This document shows positions 23,217 through 33,800 of a stretch of 64,000 bases of DNA, one piece after another; the first letter of the stretch is position 1; every line of letters starts with the position of its first letter. Origin of the DNA: Nemopilema nomurai (taxonomy: Eukaryota > Cnidaria > Scyphozoa > Rhizostomeae > Rhizostomatidae); assembly GCA_003864495.1 (NCBI GenBank), contig ML133400.1:798575-862574 (forward strand), in the 5' to 3' direction. The notes under the pieces were generated by a model. It was not told where the DNA came from, ran no database searches, and saw nothing but the letters and a program-made list of their open reading frames with translations. A program made the position numbers and the translations under genes.

Positions 23217-25988
23217 TCAAATTGTTGGGAACAATTCCATTTGTCCAGCTTTCAAACATTTGAAAAGATGTTTTCTCAATTGAGTCACATCAAATTCAAC
23301 TGTTTCTGGTGGTATATAGTTCACTAGGCAGGTTGCAAAGGCTGTTGCAAAGACACCACAGTCATACCCATTTTGTTGTTGCTGGACTGGGACAACATTT
23401 ACCCCTTTGAAGATATCTGCTCCAATAAGACTCTTTATTTGTTCTTCAATTTCATTGGAAACAACATGGTTGTACAGGCTATCATATAAACTAACCATCC
23501 CTGGTAAACATCCAATTGAGCTTATGCATACCCAGTGACTGTTTCCAGTGTGAAGTATCTGGACAAACTCCCCTCCAACTATGCTGAAGTTTCTGGATGG
23601 TCCTAAGGTTGGCCTTTGAAAGCCTTCTATAGCTGGATTACTGTTTCTTAGATAAACATGTACCTGATGAATTATATCACAGTCAAGCCAACCATTTGGA
23701 GACATAACCAATTCAAAATGTCTTTCATTTAAGGTTTGGTATTGTGCATACCGCTCTGCTTGCCCTCTGGCTTCTTTCATTAAAACAAGGTCACTTGACT
23801 CTTCAAGAAACATTTCCCGATCTGGACTATCCTTGATTAAGATAGAATTTTCAAAATCATCTGTCTCCCACTCATGTTCCTTCACTCTGGACTGCTGTGA
23901 CAGTGTTATTCTTCCAACTTTAGACTCAACTTGATTTTGTGGATTTGCTTTGCATTTGTCACATTGCCAAGTGGTCTTACTGTTATTTGGTTTCCTTCTG
24001 TAGCCAAGACAACTTATGTGGAAGAACTTTCCATTTTCACAACAGGGATTATGGCATTCAATGATTTTGTCTTCAATCTTTGCCTTTTGTTGGCAAATGC
24101 AAACACTTTCAAGTGCAAGTGCATTTGTTGTGGCAATTTCTTTTGCTTTGGGCTGTCTTTTGAAGTCAGGTAATCTTTGACAGTGGGGACAATACCAGTT
24201 ATTGGAAAACTCTGTCACTTTAAGACACAAAGGATGATATAATGAAATTGGACAGTCCACATTCTGACATTTTACTGTAGCCTCCCCAGTTTCTTCACCA
24301 CAAAAACATATCTTTGTTCCACTATTCAGTTGTGGTTTCGACAAGTAGCACTTGCGTGTGTACCACCTACCAAGAATTTCTGGGAGTACACAATATTGCC
24401 AAAACTGAGACAGTCTTGGTAAAACTCTGTCCCAGTGATCTTGGTCAGGGGTTATTCTTTCATGAATGAAAGCAGATTGTGATGCTTCAAAGCCGAAGAC
24501 AACAAAATCACAAAAAGGAAGCTCTGTGGTGAACATCTGCTGTTGCACTTGGTAAAAGTATTGATGGCTTCTTTTCAGGATCACTTTACCATCTAGATCT
24601 TTAACTAAACAGCTGCTTGGATTTTCCAAGTATCCCTCAAAATCAATACTTTCAATACAATATGGACATTTCACTTCCCCACATCCAATTCCACAGCAAT
24701 CACATGTCGATAAAAAATCAGGTGTTGCGTGAATGAAAGGGCTGTGTTTGTTGATAACCATGCCACATTGAATTGCTTTGTAATTCACATGCTTCTTCTT
24801 CATGTCAATCTCAAATAGCTTAATTGCTGACTTCTCATGTTGACATCCATATTCAGTGGAAGCATTTGTAAACTTGAAAATTTCTGGATAGCAAATTGAC
24901 TTTATCAGTGATTGAGATGGCTGACTGGGATCTGTGTGACTTGCTGACTTACTCATGGATGCACCAATTCTTCCTGCTCTATGATGGAAAAATCCACTGC
25001 CCTTGGCCTGGCTTCTTGTATCCAACTCAATTTGCTTTGCATCTTCACTTGAGATCGTAACATGGATGTCTGAGCAGGCTTGTATGAGATCATGGTACTG
25101 ATAGGAAAGGTACTTCTCATCAAAAAGTTCAGCAATTGTTGCAATGCCACTGCTATTTGATATAAATGAATTGGCATATGGGTGTACAAGACTCAGTGCT
25201 GCAGGCTTTACTTTACATTTACTCAATGCTTCATACAGTGACTTGATATCATCCTCACTTGAAACAGGGGTGTCTTTTCTGTTTGTTGGGCCATCACAAA
25301 TCAGCTTCTTATTCATGCTTCCCTCTGGATCTTGCTTAAAACTGTCAACTGCTTGGTCTAAGTCCTTCTTTAGTTTCTTTGCAGATTTGAAGTTAATATC
25401 TTTGACAGGGGAATAGGATATTTCCTTGACATAAGAAGGGAGAATCCAGGTACATTTCACTTGGGTACAGGCTAATTTTCCATTGAGTCTTGTCCAAACT
25501 TCAAGATAGAAGAGCATGCTTGCAACATGAGAACAGCATTCTCCGAGACCTGCCATGCAGCCAATGCAATGTGCAGAAAGGATAGTCCCATCATTTTCTG
25601 TAATTACCCAGACTGGCACTGGGCTGACATTCATCCTTTGAGAATGCCGTACTTTCCCCATGACAACAAATCTTTTACCATTAACTACCTTTCCTTGTAC
25701 CGAGGTGATAAAGCCAGATACCATATGGTTATATGCCTGCAAACTTCTGAAAGCCTTGAATTGGGTCTTCGTGTAATAACTTGTATCAAGTACGAGATAT
25801 GACAACAAGTCCGTGGCTTCTACAGGCGGTAAACATTCTGGATCGAAACTGCTATCTGGGATCAACATCGGATCGACGCCGATATACGCGATCTTTTCCA
25901 TGTAACGCTTCAAAACATGGTTTTCCAGCTTCTTGGCATAGTTGGACAACGATAAAGTAAACTTGTCTTTAATTTCGGACTTCGACAT
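23217..25988 (-). CDS. SWIM - YqaJ nuclease - PHD - PHD - Ulp1-like protease fusion (ISL2EU second protein)
   Basis: 923 aa, no introns. Domains in order: SWIM-type zinc finger about 139-165 (AHCIGCMAGLGECCSHVA); YqaJ/lambda-exonuclease-like nuclease about 330-500, with E385 (GCQHEKSAI), D424 (HATPDFL), E438 and K440 (GEVKCP) as the expected metal-binding and catalytic positions; PHD finger 560-603 (C4HC3 pattern ending WYCPHC); second PHD-like finger 629-680 ending WQCDKC; C-terminal Ulp1-type cysteine protease about 765-905, with H818 (SHWVC), D836 (LYDSL), Q871/Q872 and C877 (NGYDCG), a complete triad. YqaJ proteins process DNA ends; in ISL2EU elements this is the partner of the transposase. 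PHD fingers read histone tails, and Ulp1-like enzymes cut SUMO or related tags. How these act together is inference. The start at 25988 is the first ATG after the right terminal repeat. Confidence 0.9.
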   Translation of the reverse strand: MSKSEIKDKFTLSLSNYAKKLENHVLKRYMEKIAYIGVDPMLIPDSSFDPECLPPVEATDLLSYLVLDTSYYTKTQFKAFRSLQAYNHMVSGFITSVQGKVVNGKRFVVMGKVRHSQRMNVSPVPVWVITENDGTILSAHCIGCMAGLGECCSHVASMLFYLEVWTRLNGKLACTQVKCTWILPSYVKEISYSPVKDINFKSAKKLKKDLDQAVDSFKQDPEGSMNKKLICDGPTNRKDTPVSSEDDIKSLYEALSKCKVKPAALSLVHPYANSFISNSSGIATIAELFDEKYLSYQYHDLIQACSDIHVTISSEDAKQIELDTRSQAKGSGFFHHRAGRIGASMSKSASHTDPSQPSQSLIKSICYPEIFKFTNASTEYGCQHEKSAIKLFEIDMKKKHVNYKAIQCGMVINKHSPFIHATPDFLSTCDCCGIGCGEVKCPYCIESIDFEGYLENPSSCLVKDLDGKVILKRSHQYFYQVQQQMFTTELPFCDFVVFGFEASQSAFIHERITPDQDHWDRVLPRLSQFWQYCVLPEILGRWYTRKCYLSKPQLNSGTKICFCGEETGEATVKCQNVDCPISLYHPLCLKVTEFSNNWYCPHCQRLPDFKRQPKAKEIATTNALALESVCICQQKAKIEDKIIECHNPCCENGKFFHISCLGYRRKPNNSKTTWQCDKCKANPQNQVESKVGRITLSQQSRVKEHEWETDDFENSILIKDSPDREMFLEESSDLVLMKEARGQAERYAQYQTLNERHFELVMSPNGWLDCDIIHQVHVYLRNSNPAIEGFQRPTLGPSRNFSIVGGEFVQILHTGNSHWVCISSIGCLPGMVSLYDSLYNHVVSNEIEEQIKSLIGADIFKGVNVVPVQQQQNGYDCGVFATAFATCLVNYIPPETVEFDVTQLRKHLFKCLKAGQMELFPTI

Positions 25989-26060
25989 GACCGATAAATG
26001 TGTTTAGTTTTCTTTTGCTATTGAACATATGGGGTCTTGCTACGGTACGTAAACAAAAGT

Positions 26061-26125
26061 GGAACACCAACATGGCGGAAGCCTCGGTTTGAATTCTTTC
26101 GTTACGTCACGTGAAAACGGTCTAT
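26061..26125 (-). repeat. Right terminal inverted repeat of the ISL2EU element
   Basis: On the plus strand: GGAACACCAACATGGCGGA (inner block), then GTCACGTGAAAACGGTCTAT (end). The ACATGGCGGA part is a strong YY1-like match, about 75 bp upstream of the start of the YqaJ-family gene. Confidence 0.75.
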
Positions 26126-26429
26126 CTTTAGTGAGGCAGTGTTGCCATACTTGGGATTTTATCCGAAAATCTTTGGAAACTTTGTGTTGGGGTTTTTCTT
26201 GGGATTTTTTTAATAAAAAAAGCCTTTGGATAAAATCCTGGGAACTTTCTGGATCATTTTAAATTTTGTTGACATCAGCGGCCAAGGTGGCCAGCGTCGC
26301 AGACCAGCCTCTTTAAAGCTCCCTCCCAGGGAGGGGCACCTTATAGGGGTGTTAGTGCCATTTTAAGGGTTTCTCTAAATTTGCATTATTTTTTAAGGTT
26401 GAAATAATTGCTGATGACTTTTGTTATTA

Positions 26430-27370
26430 TTATTCAATCAACGTCACTGACCTTCCTGGGGCCTACATTATTCAACCTGTACATAAACGAGGTACCAGTC
26501 ATGCTTAAAAAACTACCATCTAATGATTTAAATAAACATGGGATGCTGATTGCTTACAGCTCTACTCCTCTTCCAAAGCTGCAAAGGTTGAAAAAACTCT
26601 TTCAATGTTGTAGGATGATATTAACTTGATACTTGAGTGGTTCTCTGCAATTAAGTTAAGGGAAAACCTGGACAAATTTCAATTTATCATATTTGGCACA
26701 AATAAGCAACTTGTGAATTCCATTATCATGTTAAAAATTTGACACTCGGGACAATAAAGTTGAAGCTGCAAATGAGGCTTAAATACTTGGCATGCAGATT
26801 GGTCAAATACTTTCATGGAACAGCCGCATCTCTCAGCAAAAGAAATATTGCGAAGAGAAGCTAATACAAATGAAAAATCGGAAACTTCATGAAAAGAGAA
26901 ACTTTCTCAAAGGTTGTGCAAGCATGTAAAATCTCAAGCGTACAATATGATGACATTGAATATCGCAATGCGTCGAAAACAGCAATACACAACGCTCAGC
27001 CAATTCAGAACTTTGCAGTAAAGGTGCTGGGATGCGTAAGTTTGATCATGTGACAACGGTTTTAACATACTTCACTGGAAGAGGGTTGGGGAACAACGAA
27101 ATACTCATAGGCTCTGTTTACTGTACAAATGTCTAAACAACCAAACAAACTCACAAATTCATGACTACAATACAAGAAAACAACACCACTTGCACGTACC
27201 TATGTTGACAGAGGCGAGCCATCATAGAGCATTCTTGTATTAAGCCACTGATAACTGCAACAAATTAACATCAAGGGTGAAGCAATCAAAAACATTTTTT
27301 GAATTGAACAAAGCTAAAAATCACTGTAATTTTTTTAACCGACTTTGGTTAACACAATAGTCATACAAAT
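26430..27370 (+). pseudogene. Decayed LINE 3' end (reverse transcriptase C-terminus and beyond)
   Basis: Plus-strand frames with stops and shifts carry the order of motifs of a non-LTR retrotransposon. GPTLFNLYINEVPV stands before where the catalytic YADD would be, here decayed to LIAYSS. Next come LEWFSAIKLRENLDKFQFII, an LGMQIGQILSW segment, and LHW-RVGEQRNTHRLCLLYK with NQTNSQIHDYNTR. Open pieces are all short, so it cannot be functional. The CR1/L2/Rex group is the likely source; subclass uncertain. Confidence 0.6.
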
Positions 27371-27765
27371 ATTTAATGTAATTCTTTATCTCTATACCTC
27401 TATTTTCCAGCCTAACTTTATTTAACATAATGAACGAACTATACTTACATTTGGCGATATCTACTTATTGACTTTTGTTTTTTTATCTATTCATTTTACT
27501 GCCCGTGAAATACCTATTATTCTTAGAATCTGTGCAACCCTTGTGGCGCAACATTTCTCTACGTAGAAAATAATTGATGGTGCTTTAACAGTTTCCGCAA
27601 CCAATGATTGGGAAACAAGGGGTTTGTTCAATCATATCTTTATTTGCAATGTCTATATTTGAAGCATTTATGTACGTCGAGAGCGAAGAGCCACAACAAC
27701 AGCAACACAAAAGAGTGGTTTGATTCTGTCTTCCATCCACATCACAGGAAGTGGAAATTGTTGCC
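27371..27765. other. Presumed promoter region of the MXD-like gene
   Basis: Lies between the LINE relic and the first coding exon. A CAGGAAGTGG motif (27745-27754), an ETS-type site, is just upstream of the uORF. Nothing else recognised. Confidence 0.3.
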
Positions 27766-27828
27766 ATGAAGTTCGGGGAAATGTCCATAAGGGATGGCAA
27801 CAAAAAGAACTCTGGACAATCTTGTTGA
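27766..27828 (+). promoter_or_regulatory. Upstream ORF overlapping the MXD-like start codon
   Basis: An ATG 28 bp before the presumed start opens a 20-codon frame ending at TGA 27826-27828, past the main ATG in another frame. If transcription starts upstream of 27766, this uORF would reduce initiation at the main start. Confidence 0.4.
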
Positions 27829-30800
27829 AGCTGCAAATATGATTGAAAAAGCAAAAGGTAACTGAGGAACACGGAAAGTATTAGATTTCTTGTTCACTAC
27901 CCCGCTTTTTCTCTCGATATAGATCCACTGTGTTAACCATTGACCCCTCGATAAAAACATGCTCACAACCCATTTTTGATAACTATTAACCCTCAAAATT
28001 TGCAAAATCATTTATAACCAAGTTAAAAAAGAAATTTTTGTCAATTATTTCAAAGAGAACTTTTTGCAGGCCCAAGCAGGAATGTATTGCGCAAAGACGG
28101 AATTGGAATAGGCAAATGCCCCGAGCACGTGGGGAAATTCGCTTGCCATGTTGCGTGGTGGATCGTTTTCTCGTGAAACGCCGCATGTGTATTCCTTTCG
28201 CTAATTGGACTTCTGAGGGGGCATGACAAAGTATTGCCACTTAAAACTGCTTTTCATTGCTATTGGATGTATTATGTGCCAAACTAAAAACGTTTTTTGA
28301 AGGATTCTTCAGACTGAGGGAGAGGGGTGTGCGCGACGCGGGTCTTCGACAATAGATTTCACGACTGCGATTGACAGTGGAATGAGAAGTTGACCCTTTG
28401 AGCCGTTAGTACAACTTTGAATTTCGCAAAAAGAAAAAAATATATATTGGAACTGATCGGTGTGATCAAAGGCAGGAAAAAATTCTAGCAAGAAAACGAA
28501 TAGCCAAATTGAAATGGTGTTTTAATTATGATGGTAACTTTTAATCGATTAAAACTTATCGTTACTCTAATCATCAGATATCGGTAGCCTTTATTCATTC
28601 AACCTGCAGTTTATACACAGTTGTGGTGAACATTTGCAAATTATAAATGCACATGTAGCTTTTAGCATAGGGAAAGAGGGGTGCCAAAATTATTGATTTG
28701 TATGCTCATGAAATTTTACGTTCTCAAGCTCATGCTCTTAAGCTTGTAAACTCAGTTTTGATCTTAGACTTATATAAGTCATTTTCCGTGAATTTTTTGC
28801 TAGGAAGACTAGTGTTACTGGTAATGGGTGTATCTTCACTATGCTTGTGTATTTCTTTTCCAAAAGAAGTAGCTCCTGTTTCCAGAGGTTCATAAGCCTA
28901 CAAACTTCATAATGTGTTTTTCACTCAGTTATTTCTACATTTGGTAGCTGGTAAAATTAACTGCTGTTCATGCCTATACTGGCTTGAAAATAAGATTGAT
29001 AATGGTTGTAAATGTTTTTAGTTTTGAGGGGCAGAGCTTTGTGCTTGTAAACATTCCAAGTTAAGTAAATTGCTAATGCAGCAGTATACAAAGCCAACAG
29101 TTACAATTCTCATTTCTTTATCCAAGAAAAGCTGTAAACCCAGCAAATTTTGATTCAATCTTTAGTGTTGTTAGATAAAATGTTCAAAATTAGTTAGCAG
29201 AAACTAGGACTATTGTAAATAGAAGTAGGTTGTTGAATTTGTTTTGTCCCAAAGCATGATTCCAATTTTATGCAGCTACACCACTAGTATCACCACAAAA
29301 TGATTTTCAGGAACAGAATCTGACCAGTTTTGTGAAAACTCTGGGGACTCCATTGCTGAATCTTTAAGGTAATTGTTAGTTTTCCTGCATATCTGTTTCT
29401 GTGTTTCTTGTATAGCATTTACACAGCTTCAGTCAGTCATAGGAAAGATATTCATAGCAGTTTATTTCTTCCAGATTTAATAACTGTTCAGTTTTTTATT
29501 ACTGTTCTGCTGTATCAACATCCATGACTGGGGCATTCTTTGTAAGCAATGGAAGATCTGTTTTTACCAGTTTGTTGAATATAAAGAGTCCAATTTATAA
29601 ATATGAGAATGATAAAAATATATGGGCTTTTCTAAAAGCTTGCCTTCTATTCATTGACTACATCAGAAGGGGAACAAGGTCACTCTTCATAAGTAGTTTT
29701 GAATTAGTCAGAATGGAATAAGAAATCAAGTTTATTTTATATTAAAGCTTAGAGTTTAGAAACACTGCTTTTCAGCAAGATAGGCAGAAGAACAAAGGTC
29801 ACTGTGTTTGTGTATCTTTTTGCGTAATTTACATATCTCCAGTTTATGTAGACGAACAAGAAGGCAAAGAATTTGAAATTTATGTTTATTTTGCAAGTTT
29901 CATTAAAATAAAAGATGTGAAACATCAATGTTAGGTTTGGTAGTTCTGACACCTGTTATGAGACCTGGAGCATTTCAGGAGTTTTTTTACATGATTAAGG
30001 TGCTTTGTGTTATATTTTTCCATGAACTTACACTACCCTTGCTATATATTAGTAGTTACCTTATTTCATATTTATTTATTTATATACCAAGAGATTTGTT
30101 ATAACTGTAGATGCTTAAGGCTTTATTTAGAATTTTCATAGTCATTTATTGAATCTTTGCATTTTTCTTTTTGTGACCTCTTTGTAATTTGCCATAGAAG
30201 TTCCTACAGACAGAATCACAATGTTTTAGAAAGAAACAGGTTAGGTTAAGTACTTTCCATTCTAATGCAGCTCTGCTTACTTGGCTGGAGTTTTTTCTGG
30301 TTATTGAGATTCTTAGCTTTTTAAGCACTTGATACATTTTTGATTTGTTTGGCTCTTGTCAACTTTTCTAATTCAGCATGCATGTTTGAATTTTTTCAAG
30401 GTAATCTCTAGGATGATTGAAATTGAGAAAAATATAATTGGGTTTGGGATTGGAAAGAGCAGGACACTCATCTCATGGTTTTTTTGATTACCTGATTTTA
30501 GAGCTGCTTTTCAAAGATTCACCTGTAATGATGAGGCTTCAATGATGATGCCCCCAATTCAATTGAACTTTTTTACCAAATGAATTTCTGGGCTTTTTCA
30601 TTTAATAGAATTAGGTAGAATGAAGAACACTCACAATAGTAGGGTGAATTAAAGGATGACAATACTGCAATATATTTCAGGCGGGCTCAAATGAGAGGTA
30701 ACTTTAACATGCTGCAAGAGCTGTTGCCATCAATTTCAGGACAGAAAGCGTCCAATGTCAATATACTGAAGGAAGCAACTGGTGTGATATTGGTAATGTA

Positions 30801-33800
30801 AATATTCTTTCTTTCAATTTTAGTGAAATGTTTTAAAAAAATAAGTCCTTAAATCTTAATTCTTTTTCAAAGCCCAGATAGTCAATAGACAAAATTTTGA
30901 ATGATAGTTGAGCGACTTTTGGTAAATATTGCATATATTGACATGCAGCAAAATATAAACAGTGTTTTCCTTAAGGTTACGGTAAACGTTTTCTAGACGA
31001 AAACATCAATTTTTCAATTACTTCACATTCTGATAGCCGAATTAATAAGGTACATAATGATACCATGTTTGAAGCTAGAAGAAGTTTTGAAAATGGAGAA
31101 AATCCCGTACAAACGATGGTTTCCATAATTTTCTTATCAAAGTTTCTAGCAGCGGTCTTCAAATCGCTCGGCCTTTTAAGCCGATTATCGTTGTTCTGCT
31201 TCCTGTGGTTTGTGTGAGAGTATGGCACATCCATGAATTGTTGTGCTTATTTAAAGACGCTAATTGATCTTAAAGCCTAAGCTACTTGACCCGGATTGCA
31301 TTGTTGGTAACATGATCCCGATGTGTATCTTGCAAGTGCGATCAGTAAAATCCCGTTTTCTCCGGACTCAAAATACCTCTACGTACAGGTACTAAAAAGC
31401 TATATTGCACCCAAGGAACAAATAGAATAGCTCGAAAATTTGCACACGGCCAGGGCAGATGTTGGGCAAACAGTGTCTCAAAATTTTTTTATTCGCTCTG
31501 GTCCGTCTTTTATACCCAAATACAGTTGTGGGAGGGTGGAAAAATTGTTTGCGAATTTTTGACAGGGTAAAGTTTGAAGAAGAGGAGGAATTTAAAAAAT
31601 CTGAGACACACTTTGGTAGCTTAGGATCTGCACTTCCTGCTGGTATAAGTCAGATTTCTTTGCCTCAAACGCAAGGGTACAAAATAGCTTTTGAAGGTGG
31701 TACACTTTTTGAGCAATAAATTCGCATAGAAAATAACATTTAACATTATTTGCCAATATTTTTGATCTGGCTAGATACGCCATAATCTTGTGCATGGAAT
31801 GATATATAGTTTACCCAGATTTCTTGAACAGTTTGGCCTTTAAGAAGGAAAAACCAATTTTCGTGTTGAAAACGTTTACCGTAACCTAAAGGTTTGCTGA
31901 TTTTATGGAAGTATACAGAACAAAAGATTGAATGAACTCTGTCCACTGTTACCCACCCAATGGAGAGCACTGTGCATTGCTCAATCATGTATGCATGGCG
32001 CAACTAGTCGCCTTGCCTATTACAGGCCTGGCCATTTGTATTTTTGCAGGTGAGCTGTCAATTGCTCGCCTAATTTGCTCAGGCAAGCTAAATCAAGAAC
32101 ATGTATAATTTACTCAAAATGGTGTATGGGTCAACCATAACACTATAAATCAACGCAAAAGATTTTTTATAGATCCAAACAAAGTTTTGGTACTCTACAC
32201 AATATTACATGCACCATAAAAATTATGACAAAAATATCGATAATTTCAGACTATGTAAAGAAGTCACTGTCATTGGACTCGCTGTCTGTTTCAGATTGAT
32301 CTGAATTTTCAAGGCACATCTCTTTACTGGATGGTCCTCCTTCAATTCCTGCTTTTGATAATTTTGTTTTCCGTCTCTTCCCAAGATATATGTTGACAGA
32401 ATGTGCCAAGATGTCTTTTTTTCTATTCCGTCCACACTTTGTCATTTCTTTAACTATAATTAGATTCTCCATGATCATGACCATGCACAGCCGACGATCA
32501 TTAAGTAAAAAGGTCAAAACGCTAAATGCCCTCTCAACGGCAGAATTTGATCCTGCAATTTTTATTAACAACTCTATAACAAGGCACAAGTTGGCAAACT
32601 GAAGCCTCTTAAAACTCATAATTTGCTGCCAAATATCTTTTGCTCTGTAAAAAATCCCATCAGTTGCCGTGGGGCAAGAGGCTTGAATCTCTTCTATTTA
32701 GCAAGCACATGCGCTAAAAGCTCAACAGCTTCCAAAAGCAGAACAGCAAATTTATCAAGTATGATTTAGAGGCTCTCCACACCATAGTTTACATCATTAT
32801 TTTGAAAAAAAATAAGCCAGTTGATACTGCATTGTGTTAAGGTTTCTGAGACCGTGTTCAAAGGCTAATGAATGCAAATCCAAGGGGAGCTATTTTTTCT
32901 TCATGATCATTTCAGGAGAGCAATTTACAGCTCTTCTCGGATGGCGATGGGAACGCGGAGGTGGGCACGAGCTATTGTTCGCCTCAAACGGCCAGGCCTA
33001 CTATTAATGAATGTGGCTTCTTTTTTGTGATATACAGAGATATGCATGAGTTTAAATTAAATATCTGGTGACAGACAGTGCAGGCCACTGACAGTTGACT
33101 TCTATCAGTAAAGTTGCAATTTTCAGAATTCTCTATTTATTCTGTGAATGTGAATAGCATTTTCAGATTCTGCATGTTAAAAGGTTGATAGTGCTAAGTT
33201 AAGATCCACTATCAAATGCACATCAGGTTCTTTAGGTATTGGAATGCAGTACATGGAAATTTTGGGCAGACCTTGCCCATTTTTGGATTTATTTGTTAAC
33301 GGAGATATCTTGAGAACCATTGAAGATTTAAACCTCTCTTGATTGCAATTGTAAAAATGAGCAAATTCTAAGATCATGTCCCCTATTGAATGACCTATTA
33401 AGGAACCTCTTCCAACCAACTATACAAGATTTCTTTTAATTTCTCTTTTCAGCAAATAATTCTTGAGTGTTTGAGTCAATCATGTGTCCCCTGTCTTGTT
33501 TATGCAGTTGAATTGATGAGTTTAATTTTATCAAACTGAATTAACAATGGAAAGCATCAGGAACTATCATACTCTTTGCAATGTTACAGAAACAGACATG
33601 TGTTTTAATGAAAAATTGCAATTTGCATGCCAAAATGCAGTCTTGCTCAAGTCAACTATTCATCATTCTTACGCAAGAAAATGAAAGTTGTAGCTAACTC
33701 CTATTTGCTCTTATTTGTAAATTTCGGCTACAGTACAAAGCCAAAACATTCTTGTTATTTATAAGAGCTGAAGAAAAGTAAAAAAGTGAAGCTAAATGAA

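Larger units (their letters stand above)
20533..26123. mobile_element. ISL2EU-type DNA transposon, apparently complete
   Basis: An element of about 5.6 kb holding two convergent intact genes. Left end reads ATAGATCGTTTTCAC from 20531; the right end, reverse complemented from 26125, reads ATAGACCGTTTTCAC (14 of 15 match). CACGTGAC follows on the left and GTGACG on the right. A second matching block about 50 bp inward (CCGCCAT..GGTGTTCCA at 20579-20594 and, inverted, at 26061-26079) extends the imperfect inverted repeat to about 70 bp. The flanking 2-bp repeat is AT or TA; because of the palindromic ends the element is 20533-26123 (AT) or 20534-26122 (TA). ISL2EU elements are known to pair a THAP-DDE transposase with a YqaJ-nuclease protein, which is what is seen here. 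The 22318-23216 spacer holds a poly-G run (from about 22711) and no gene. Confidence 0.88.

Noticed and set aside
28038..28226. Plus-strand frame considered as an MXD-like exon
   Set aside because: No suitable donor in phase; the ATG exon at 27794-27857 joins exon 2 in phase and carries the SID.
33177..33419. Minus-strand frame of 80 codons in the MXD-like intron
   Set aside because: No recognisable motifs; lies outside both transposons and reads as chance.
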